From the NCBI GenBank assembly GCA_964482435.1, contig CAYZXL010000014.1, positions 1-64,000 on the forward strand: DNA of 64,000 nucleotides. Reading direction: 5' to 3'. Source of the DNA: CAYZXL01 sp964482435. GTDB lineage: Bacteria > Auribacterota > JABMQX01. The notes below the pieces were generated by a model. The model had not been told where the DNA came from and did no database searches. It saw only the letters and a program-made list of their open reading frames with translations. Shown here one piece after another: positions 16,786 to 24,722 of this stretch. The first letter of the stretch is position 1. Every line of letters starts with the position of its first letter. A program made the translations under genes and the position numbers.

Positions 16786-18353
16786 GCGACAAGAGCCCGG
16801 GCCGCCGAGTTCTAAAAATGATGGCGACGAATCGGGCCTGGAAGGCGGCGCTCGGCACGGTTTGTGGCGCGATGCTCTTATTTGTGTCGCCGTGCGGGCG
16901 TTGTGAATTCCAGCGCGCCCAGCGTCAGGTCGTCGCGCGAAACGCCGCAATAAACTCACCGCGCATGGTGCGTCAAGAGTTCCTGCCGGGAACGGATTTT
17001 CAGTTCGTCCCGAAAGAGAAGAAAAGGAAGGTCGAGCACGACACGGCATACCTCCGGAATGGGGACAAGATTTCAGGGAGCGTCGAGCGAATTTCCGACG
17101 GTTTTGTCGTCGTGCGGTCACCGTTGCTTGCGGAATCGGCCAGGGTGCCGTTGAAGAACGTCAGGACGATTTCGCTGAAAAATCGGGGCGAAGTGTCTCC
17201 CGGGCGGCAGGCAGCGGCGTTTTTTTTCAATGGCGACCGCCTGAGCGTTGACCTTCGGGGAGTGGAAGGGGGCAGGGTTACCCTGGCGACGGATTTTGCC
17301 CCGCAGGTCGTTGTCCGAAAGGACGATCTGGCGAGGATCGTTTTTCGACGTGAGCCGGCGATTGTTTACGAGGCAGATTTCAGCGACGGGGATATGTGCG
17401 GGTTCAAGTCGGGGATGGGCAGCGAGTGGGGTGTCAAACAGGGTGCGTTGCGGGCATTGGGCAACGATGGCTGGGACAGAGGAGCGTATTTGAAGCTGCG
17501 GCAGGAAGGACACTTGCGCTACACATGGAAACTGGCAGCGAGCGCAGGAAGCTCGCCCCATTCGAGTCTCTTCTTTTTTGCCGAGCGTCCCGACCCATAC
17601 CAGATAGGGAACGCCTATCAGGTGCTTATTTCAGGGAGAGGGGTCAACCTGTACGCCACAGTGCTGAACAACAGTCAGCATCTTGCCTCGTATATGCTGT
17701 CGTCAGACAAGGCGTCGCAAAACCTCGAGCTGGATTACGATTCGCTGACGGGCGAGGTCTCGCTCAAGGTTGATGGTCAGGAAGTCATTGCGGGGGAATT
17801 CACTTTGCCAATCGGTTCCGGCGAATACATCGTCGTCTCGGCCCCGCCGAGAGATGGCTTTGACTACATCAGAGTTATGCGGGTTGCCGACGCGGTCCTG
17901 CCGACAGCAGGAGAAGGCGAGGAAGGGAAAGACTCCGTCTTGCTCAGGAACGGCGACCGGCTGTCCGGAGAAGTGGCGCAGATTTCAGAAGGAAAGGTGA
18001 GGGTCAAGAGCAGCTACAGCGGCGAGGCGCTTGATGTGCCGCTCGACCAGATTTCTTCGTTCGGTTTCGGTCGCAGCGCGGCGAAGGAAGCGGTTCAAAC
18101 GCCTGTCGTCTCCTTCTGGAATGGGGACCGGTTGACCGGAGAGGTCATGCGCCTCGACGGAAATTCGTTGCGGCTTCGGAGCGCTTATCTGGGCGAAATC
18201 GAGGTGGAGGCCAGTGCCGTATCGGACATAGTTTTTGAAGACGGATCAGGGCTTTCGGAGGCGACAAACGAAGCGGACAAAAGCGAACGTTGGCCACAAT
18301 TGCTCCACGGAGAAGCGGCGGAACAAACTGCGAGTTTCGTTCACCAGAGTTAG
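16782..18353 (+). CDS. NGD-repeat / jellyroll protein, paralogue 1
   Basis: This 523-residue exported protein starts at ATG16782 by 4-base overlap, with a hydrophobic signal after a basic N-region (about 18-36). Two 45-residue motifs precede a central beta-sandwich and two follow it. Motif cores are LRNGDKISGSVERISDG, FFNGDRLSVDLRGVEGG, LRNGDRLSGEVAQISEG and FWNGDRLTGEVMRLDGN; each then has a V-x-L-x-S strand and ends in an I-x-F strand. The central domain (about 200-375) starts YEADFSDGDMCGFKSG and resembles LamG/concanavalin-like jellyrolls. Two tandem paralogues follow. No enzyme motif was seen; binding of a surface polymer is inferred. Confidence 0.75.
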   Translation: MSDKSPGRRVLKMMATNRAWKAALGTVCGAMLLFVSPCGRCEFQRAQRQVVARNAAINSPRMVRQEFLPGTDFQFVPKEKKRKVEHDTAYLRNGDKISGSVERISDGFVVVRSPLLAESARVPLKNVRTISLKNRGEVSPGRQAAAFFFNGDRLSVDLRGVEGGRVTLATDFAPQVVVRKDDLARIVFRREPAIVYEADFSDGDMCGFKSGMGSEWGVKQGALRALGNDGWDRGAYLKLRQEGHLRYTWKLAASAGSSPHSSLFFFAERPDPYQIGNAYQVLISGRGVNLYATVLNNSQHLASYMLSSDKASQNLELDYDSLTGEVSLKVDGQEVIAGEFTLPIGSGEYIVVSAPPRDGFDYIRVMRVADAVLPTAGEGEEGKDSVLLRNGDRLSGEVAQISEGKVRVKSSYSGEALDVPLDQISSFGFGRSAAKEAVQTPVVSFWNGDRLTGEVMRLDGNSLRLRSAYLGEIEVEASAVSDIVFEDGSGLSEATNEADKSERWPQLLHGEAAEQTASFVHQS

Positions 18354-18416
18354 GGGGTGTCCGGAATTTGGCTGGATAAGAGAATGCCTCCGATTTGGCC
18401 GCGATTGGGAGGAAAG

Positions 18417-19775
18417 ATGCACAAGGTTGTCATGTGCGCCGGGTGCCTTGCGGTAGTCTGTATGCCGTTTCTTTCCCATGCGCCGATTGCTCCGAGGCCA
18501 CAGGGGCTGGAGTTCGTCCCGGAAGGTAAGCGGCAGGTCTCCGGGGATTTTGAGGAACTCCCTCTCGACAGCCAGAACGAAAAGGATTTGGTCCTGTTGA
18601 AAAATGGGGATTTCCTCTCTGGCGAGCTTCACGCGATAGAGAAGGGCGACGTTCGTTTTGCCGCAGACATGATTGAGGGCATTCTGAGGATACCGCCGGA
18701 GAGCTTGAAGCGGGTGACGCTGAAGAAGAGAACGCCGATGGAGAAAGCCGGGAGAGATAGAATAGTCTTGAACGAGGGCGGGTGTTTTCCGGCGACCATA
18801 GACCGGATGGAGGACAACAAGTTGTTCTTTCGGGCCGGAGCAGTTCAAGACTCGTCCGAGATGGCTTTGAGGACAGACGATGTGGCAAGCATCGCGCTGG
18901 ATTTTGAACCCTTGGCGCTTCTCGCGACGGATTTCGAGGATCAGGGAAACATGCCCTTTGCGGGAAATGAAGGCGAGTGGGTGATTTACCGCGGGAAGTT
19001 TGTGCAGAGCGATTCCGGACAGCACGCAGCGACGGCCCACGCGCAGTTGAGGCAGTGGGGGCGCCTTCGCTACTCCTGGACTCTCGACATGCCGGAGTGG
19101 GGGAGGGCCGGATTCTATTTTCTGGCGTCGAGCTCGAACGCCGTTGAAAAGGGAAGCTCGTATTTCGTACAGCTTGAACACGGGCGGTTAGTGTTCTCCA
19201 AGACGGAGCGGGGGACGGCGGCAGTCTTTTCCTGTCCGGTCGCTGCCACGATGTCCCGAGCGAAGTTCAGGGTGGAGTGCGATTGTGGGACGGGGGAAAT
19301 AATCCTTGCGCTATACGGACAGGAGGTGGCAAGGATCAGAGACAGAAAGCCCATTCAGTCGGGTGAGTATGTGATTCTTCGGGCAGACGGGAGGGCGGCT
19401 TTCGACGATGTGCGGGTCGAGCAGGTCGGTGGAGAGCCCACACCGTGGGATGAGACTGGCATGGATGTCCTGGTATTGAAGAATGGAGACAGCATTTCTT
19501 CTTCCGTGAAGCATATTTCGCAGAGGGAAGTGGTCGTGGTTGGCGAGAGAGAAAGTCCGGAAGCGAAGGTCGAGCGCAGCAAGGTTTCCCGGATAGGGTT
19601 TGGCGGGCGGCGCACGAAGACCGTGAAAGCGCCGAGCGTCGTTTTCTGGAACGATGACCGGCTGGCGGGACAGGTTGTGGCGGTGGATGGTCGGGTTGTC
19701 GTGCTTGAAAGCGAGACCGTCGGAACGCTCCGGTTTGACCTCGGATTCGTGAAGGGAATTGTCTTTGGAGACTGA
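18417..19775 (+). CDS. NGD-repeat / jellyroll protein, paralogue 2
   Basis: This 452-residue protein begins at ATG18417, with GGGAGGA 5 bases upstream and signal peptide MHKVVMCAGCLAVVCMPFLSHA. In-frame GTG18357 and ATG18384 are less likely starts. It has the same plan as its neighbour: motif 1 LLKNGDFLSGELHAIEKG, motif 2 LNEGGCFPATIDRMEDN (degenerate), a jellyroll from ATDFEDQGNMPF to DGRAAFDDVRVEQV, motif 3 LKNGDSISSSVKHISQ and motif 4 FWNDDRLAGQVVAVDG. The jellyroll shares RLRYSWTLD, GFYFLAS and SGEYVILRADGRAAFD with paralogue 3. The three diverged copies imply an old tandem duplication. Confidence 0.75.
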   Translation: MHKVVMCAGCLAVVCMPFLSHAPIAPRPQGLEFVPEGKRQVSGDFEELPLDSQNEKDLVLLKNGDFLSGELHAIEKGDVRFAADMIEGILRIPPESLKRVTLKKRTPMEKAGRDRIVLNEGGCFPATIDRMEDNKLFFRAGAVQDSSEMALRTDDVASIALDFEPLALLATDFEDQGNMPFAGNEGEWVIYRGKFVQSDSGQHAATAHAQLRQWGRLRYSWTLDMPEWGRAGFYFLASSSNAVEKGSSYFVQLEHGRLVFSKTERGTAAVFSCPVAATMSRAKFRVECDCGTGEIILALYGQEVARIRDRKPIQSGEYVILRADGRAAFDDVRVEQVGGEPTPWDETGMDVLVLKNGDSISSSVKHISQREVVVVGERESPEAKVERSKVSRIGFGGRRTKTVKAPSVVFWNDDRLAGQVVAVDGRVVVLESETVGTLRFDLGFVKGIVFGD

Positions 19776-21183
19776 TGTCGGAAGCGGGCTTGTGACAGCG
19801 GCCGTTGGAGGCGGGAAGGACGCCGCCGCCGACTGCAGGTGCGCGCGCGGATTTTTTTTCGCGTTTGCCTGGGCTGTGGTTCTCGTGCTCATTTGTGCCA
19901 GCGGAGGGAGCGGGCAGGCCCCCGTTTCAGGTCGCCGGGTGATCGAGCGAGTCGGAGAAGAGGCGCCACTCGGAAACGACGCCGTCCGGTTCGCGAATGG
20001 GGACGTGCTGACGGGAGAGGTCGAGGCGATCGCCGACGGTATCGTGACAATGAAACCGGAGATGGCGGACAGCGAGTTGGCGATTCCGGTTGGTACGCTG
20101 AAAGAAATAGTTTTCAAGGACGTCAAGGAGGAGGCGTTTTTTCCAGGAGATAGGGTTGTTCTCGTCAATGGTGAGTCGCTCGTGGCGAAGCTGGAAAAGA
20201 TGAGCGAGGGGAAGATCGCCCTTCTTCTGCCGTCGGCGGAACGACTGCTGCTGGACGCGGGCAACGTCGCGGCGGTTGCGTTTTTCAGGGAGGAGGAAGT
20301 CCTTGTCGAGGAGGATTTCGAGGATGGACTGGCGGAAGGCATGCGGCTTGAAGGTGGGCGATGGGATGTTCGGAGAGGTTGGTTGGTTCAGACCGATTCG
20401 AAAGCGACAGAGTGCTATGCGTGCCTGCCTCTGACGCAGAGCGGCGACCTGGTCTATGAATGGAGTGTCAACACGAATGTCGGCGGGAGCACTGGGCTGT
20501 ATTTTCTGGCGAGTGACCCGCGGCTCTCCCAGGAGAGGGCGTATTTTGTGAGGCTGATGAGGAAATATCTGTACGTATATGCCTGCATAAACGGAGAAGA
20601 GGTTTACTGTGGAAGCTATCGGCTTTCTCTTTACAGAAGCAGGAGCGAGGTGCAGTTGAGGTGCGAAACGGGTCGCGGCCTCATCGAAATATGGATAGAT
20701 GGGATACAGGTTGGGCTGTGGCGGTCCGCTGCACCGATCAGGACGGGCAAGTACGTGATTTTGAGAACGGACGGCAGGGGTGCTTTTGACAGTCTCAGGG
20801 TGGTGCGAAAGAGAGGTGCTGTGAGACCCGAGGCAGGAGATGACCCGGGGAGCACCGATAGGTTGGTCCTCATCAACGGGGACGTGATTATGGCTAATGT
20901 GAGCGCGATTTCAGAGGATTCTGTGTTGTTCGCGGGTTCCAGCGACGAGAATGTCGGTGAGATAGAAAAGGGAAAGGTCCTGTGGGTGCGCTTCGGGAGG
21001 GAACTGAAACCTGCGACGCGGCGGGAAGGCCAAGCGGTGTTCTTGACGCGGAGCGCAGACAGGATTTTCGGGGAGCTTTTGTCGCTGAATCAGGAAGTCG
21101 CACGAATCAAGTCGGACCTGGCGGGCCCGATTGATTTCAGGAGAAGAGACCTCAAGAAGGTGGTCTTCAAGGAGCTTCCATGA
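19759..21183 (+). CDS. NGD-repeat / jellyroll protein, paralogue 3
   Basis: This frame gives 474 residues if TTG19759 is used; GTG19792 is an equally good or better start and avoids most of the overlap with the previous gene. A strongly hydrophobic segment (FFFAFAWAVVLVLICASGGSG) is the signal or anchor. Motifs are RFANGDVLTGEVEAIADG, VLVNGESLVAKLEKMSEG, VLINGDVIMANVSAISED and a degenerate fourth copy (SADRIFGELLSLNQE). The central jellyroll (EEDFEDGLAEGM to DGRGAFDSLRVVR) is most like that of paralogue 2. Its stop overlaps the RNase R start (ATGA, 21180), so the run continues into rnr. Confidence 0.72.
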   Translation: MSLETDVGSGLVTAAVGGGKDAAADCRCARGFFFAFAWAVVLVLICASGGSGQAPVSGRRVIERVGEEAPLGNDAVRFANGDVLTGEVEAIADGIVTMKPEMADSELAIPVGTLKEIVFKDVKEEAFFPGDRVVLVNGESLVAKLEKMSEGKIALLLPSAERLLLDAGNVAAVAFFREEEVLVEEDFEDGLAEGMRLEGGRWDVRRGWLVQTDSKATECYACLPLTQSGDLVYEWSVNTNVGGSTGLYFLASDPRLSQERAYFVRLMRKYLYVYACINGEEVYCGSYRLSLYRSRSEVQLRCETGRGLIEIWIDGIQVGLWRSAAPIRTGKYVILRTDGRGAFDSLRVVRKRGAVRPEAGDDPGSTDRLVLINGDVIMANVSAISEDSVLFAGSSDENVGEIEKGKVLWVRFGRELKPATRREGQAVFLTRSADRIFGELLSLNQEVARIKSDLAGPIDFRRRDLKKVVFKELP

Positions 21184-23285
21184 AAAAGAAGATTCTTGAT
21201 CTTCTGTCGTCGGAGGGCTACCAGCCGATGAGCCGCAGCCGCATCGCCGGGGCGCTTTCTCTCAAGAAGGGAGAGCGGGTCGAACTGCGAAGGGCCCTGA
21301 AGAAGCTTATCGCCGAAGGCAAGGTCGTACGAATGGACCGACGGAGATATTCGTTATCTGCTCCGGTTGAGCTGGTGGCGGGCGTGTTGAAAGGGCATCC
21401 GAGGGGATTCGGCTTTGTGATACCGGAAGACAGGTCCCTCGAGGATATCTACATTCATCGGGAGAATATGTCCACGGCCCTCGACGAGGATAAGGTTTTA
21501 GTTCGGTTGTTTCCTGCGTTTCGGAGGAAGCGTTCAGGCAAGGAAGGGCCCGAAGGAGAAATCGTCCAGGTCGTCGCGCGCGCGAACCGCGACATCGTCG
21601 GAGAGCTCAGGAAGAGCGGGCATTTCCATTACGTGATGCCGGAGAACCGAGGCATCTTCCAGGACATATACGTCAGCGGCGAGAATCTGAAGGGAGCGAA
21701 GGTTCACGACCGGGTTGTCGCGCGAATAACCGAATGGGAGTCGAAGCACTTGAATCCGGAGGGGACAATCATCCGGATTCTCGGAGAAAGCGACGACTGG
21801 CGGACAGACCTGAAGTCAGTCATAGTGAGGTTCGGGTATCGGCAGGCGTTTTCGACGGCGGCAACCCATGAAGCAGCGAAAGTTCCCGGTGAGATTAGCG
21901 AGGAAGAGTTGCGACGGAGAAGAGACCTCCGGACCGAGGAGACTTTCACGATAGACCCGGAGGACGCGAAGGATTTTGATGATGCGATCTCCTTGAAGGC
22001 GACAGACGGTGGCGGCTGGCTGTTGGGTGTGCACATTGCCGACGTCGCCTATTATGTGAAGCAGGGGTCCGGCCTGGATCTCGAGGCTCGGGAAAGGGGG
22101 AACAGCGTTTACCTTCTCGACGATGTCGTTCCTATGATGCCGAAGAGGCTGTCGAGTGACCTGTGCAGCCTGAAAGAAGGGTGCGACCGGTTGACAAAAA
22201 CTGTGTTCATCTCTTTCACGAAAAATGGGGTTGTCAAGGGGTGTGAGATTGTTGATTCGGTCATCAACTGCAAGCGGCGATTCAGCTTCAAGGAGGTGAA
22301 CGAGATTCTTAGCGGCGAGAGGGAGTCCCCCCACAGAGAAACGCTGGAGGAAATGGCGAAACTCTCGCGCATCCTCCGGGACAGGAGGATGGCTCGTGGC
22401 GCGATTGTGTTTGATATGCCAGAGGCGAAGATTGTATTCGACGAGGGGGGCAATATCGCCGGCATTGATGTGAGAAGACAGGGTGCTTCCGAGACTCTGA
22501 TTGAGGAGTTCATGCTCGTAGCGAACGAAACCGTCGCAAAGCATCTGCGAAAGAATAAAATGCCGACGATATATCGTGTGCACGACGAACCGGACACCAG
22601 CGAAATAGCCGAGTTTTGCCAGATTGCCAGGTCCTTCGGACACAATGTCCCGGACTTCCCCCGGCGAGAGGAGGTCAATCGCGTGTTGCTGGAGGCGCAG
22701 GGCAGACCGGAGTCCTATCTCGTGAATCTCGCTTTCCTTCGCTCCCTGAAAATGGCGGAGTACTCCGTGCGAAATCGCGGGCACTATGGGCTTGCCTTGA
22801 AACATTATCTCCACTTCACGTCACCCATCCGGCGCTATCCCGACCTTGTCGTTCATCGCTGCCTGGATATGCTGACGAATAGAGCGGGGAAAGAGGAGTG
22901 GCAAAGCTCAGAGGAACTGGCAGAGATTGCGGCGAATTGCTCCCAAACGGAGCGAAAGGCCGACGCCGCCGAGAGGGAAGTTGTGGAGGCGGCGACGTTG
23001 AGGTTTCTGAAATCGCTGTGGCAGAGAAAGCCGGGGCGGGTGTTTCAGGGAGTGATCACCGATATATCCCGTTATGAGATCACGGTTTTTCTGCCGGAGT
23101 TTCGGATCGAAGGGGACGTTCGTCTCAGGTCGCTCGTCGGAGACTACTACAGATACGACAGGAAATTGGCCAGGCTGACTGGCGTGCGAACGCGGAGGAC
23201 GTTCCGGCTGGGCCAGACCGTGAAGGTGAGAGTTGCGTCCGTTGACGTAATTCGCCGGGAGCTTGAGTTAGGGCTTGTCTCTTGA
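21180..23285 (+). CDS. rnr: Ribonuclease R
   Basis: This 701-residue exoribonuclease degrades structured RNA 3' to 5'. In order: an N-terminal winged-helix-like segment (1-60), cold-shock domains (about 65-205), the RNB catalytic domain with DPEDAKDFDDAISL (about 259-272, metal-binding aspartates), and a C-terminal S1 domain (about 620-701, GVITDISRYEITVFLPEF). The basic tail seen in E. coli RNase R is missing. Length is typical of a shorter RNase R/VacB. The start overlaps the preceding stop by 4 bases, so it is translationally coupled to the NGD gene run, an unusual neighbour for rnr. Confidence 0.96.
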   Translation: MKKKILDLLSSEGYQPMSRSRIAGALSLKKGERVELRRALKKLIAEGKVVRMDRRRYSLSAPVELVAGVLKGHPRGFGFVIPEDRSLEDIYIHRENMSTALDEDKVLVRLFPAFRRKRSGKEGPEGEIVQVVARANRDIVGELRKSGHFHYVMPENRGIFQDIYVSGENLKGAKVHDRVVARITEWESKHLNPEGTIIRILGESDDWRTDLKSVIVRFGYRQAFSTAATHEAAKVPGEISEEELRRRRDLRTEETFTIDPEDAKDFDDAISLKATDGGGWLLGVHIADVAYYVKQGSGLDLEARERGNSVYLLDDVVPMMPKRLSSDLCSLKEGCDRLTKTVFISFTKNGVVKGCEIVDSVINCKRRFSFKEVNEILSGERESPHRETLEEMAKLSRILRDRRMARGAIVFDMPEAKIVFDEGGNIAGIDVRRQGASETLIEEFMLVANETVAKHLRKNKMPTIYRVHDEPDTSEIAEFCQIARSFGHNVPDFPRREEVNRVLLEAQGRPESYLVNLAFLRSLKMAEYSVRNRGHYGLALKHYLHFTSPIRRYPDLVVHRCLDMLTNRAGKEEWQSSEELAEIAANCSQTERKADAAEREVVEAATLRFLKSLWQRKPGRVFQGVITDISRYEITVFLPEFRIEGDVRLRSLVGDYYRYDRKLARLTGVRTRRTFRLGQTVKVRVASVDVIRRELELGLVS

Positions 23286-23377
23286 GGAAATGGTAGCAAA
23301 TTCACAGCGCTCACATGTGTAATCGCGCTGGCAGGTTCGCGCCGTAGGCCCAACATGACGAAGAAAAAGGGCGAAAA

Positions 23378-24634
23378 ATGAAAGAGTTTCCGGAGCTTGT
23401 TGAGAAGGCGAAAAAGGCGAAAGAGGCCTCGAGGAAAATTGCAGTTCTTTCGACAATGGCGAAGGACAGAGCACTCGACGCTGTCGCGAGAGTCCTGGAG
23501 CAAAACAAGGAAAGCGTCTTCGCGGCGAATCGGAAAGATGTGGCGGCAGCGCGAGAGACCGGGATGAAGGAATCCCTTGTGGATAGGCTCGCGCTCGACG
23601 AGAACAAGATGAAGGGGATCGTGGAGGGCGTTCGGGCGGTCATAGCGCTTCCGGACCCGGTCGGGAGCAGCGACGCGGCGTGGACGAGGCCGAATGGGCT
23701 GCGAATCGTGCAAGTGAGAGTCCCTTTCGGCCTTATTGGAATTATCTACGAATCGCGTCCGAACGTAACTGTGGATACGTTTGCTCTGGCGCTCAAAAGC
23801 GGAAACGCGATTTTGCTTCGCGGCAGCCGCAGCGCCATCAACAGCAACCGCGAACTCGTGCGGCTCATTAAGAAGGGACTGGAGCGGACGGAGGTGCCCG
23901 TGGACGCGGTCGCCCTCGTCGAGTCCATGGACCGTGAGGTCGTGGACACGATGTTGAAGTTGAAGGAGTACATTGACCTGGTGATCCCGAGAGGCGGGCA
24001 GCAATTGATTGACATGGTGGTTGAGAAGACGACCATCCCCGTGATTGAGACAGGCGTTGGGAACTGTCACATCTTCGTGGACGAGTCGGCAGACCTCGAG
24101 GCCGCGAAACGAATTGTGATTAACGCGAAGTGCCAGAGGCCGGGTGTCTGCAACGCCATGGAGACGCTCCTGGTGCATCAGAAGTTGAGTGGAGATTTTC
24201 TGCCAGAGATGATTCGGCTGCTTCAGGAGAAAGGAGTCGAAATTCGCGGCTGCGAAAGGACGAAGGAGGTGGCCCACGGAATCAGGGAGGCTGCAGAGGA
24301 AGATTGGGCGGTGGAATATCTCGACCTGATCCTGGCGGTGAAGGTCGTCAAGGATGTCGGCGAAGCCATTTCCCACATCACGAAGTACGGGACGAGGCAT
24401 TCGGAAGCGATTCTCTCGAATGATTACGCGAACATCTGCCGGTTCACGTCGGAGGTGGATGCGGCGGCGGTCTATGTGAACGCCTCGACTCGCTTCACCG
24501 ACGGGGGCGAGTTTGGCTTCGGGGCGGAGATGGGGGTAAGCACGCAGAAACTGCACGTTCGCGGGCCGGTCGGATTGAGGGAGTTGACGACAACGAAGTA
24601 TGTGGTTTATGGTGAGGGGCAGGTGCGGGAGTAG
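23378..24634 (+). CDS. proA: Gamma-glutamyl phosphate reductase
   Basis: This 418-residue enzyme catalyses the NADPH-dependent reduction of glutamyl-5-phosphate to glutamate-5-semialdehyde, the second step of proline synthesis. The ALDH-like fold shows the nucleotide-binding SGNAILLRGSRSA segment (141-153), PRGGQQL (204-210) and the catalytic cysteine in CQRPGVCNAMET (Cys258). The C-terminus has the usual TDGGEFGFGAEMGVSTQKLHVRGPVGL. Length is normal. Genes for the kinase and final reductase follow at 28204 and 29351, with one unrelated gene between. Confidence 0.97.
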   Translation: MKEFPELVEKAKKAKEASRKIAVLSTMAKDRALDAVARVLEQNKESVFAANRKDVAAARETGMKESLVDRLALDENKMKGIVEGVRAVIALPDPVGSSDAAWTRPNGLRIVQVRVPFGLIGIIYESRPNVTVDTFALALKSGNAILLRGSRSAINSNRELVRLIKKGLERTEVPVDAVALVESMDREVVDTMLKLKEYIDLVIPRGGQQLIDMVVEKTTIPVIETGVGNCHIFVDESADLEAAKRIVINAKCQRPGVCNAMETLLVHQKLSGDFLPEMIRLLQEKGVEIRGCERTKEVAHGIREAAEEDWAVEYLDLILAVKVVKDVGEAISHITKYGTRHSEAILSNDYANICRFTSEVDAAAVYVNASTRFTDGGEFGFGAEMGVSTQKLHVRGPVGLRELTTTKYVVYGEGQVRE

Positions 24635-24722
24635 TTGCGGTCTCGGCCGTGAGGAGCATTACCCAAACGACCCGGCGCTGGAGGAAAGCCCGGGTGCGGT
24701 CCCGGCGAAGGAGGGATGAGAT

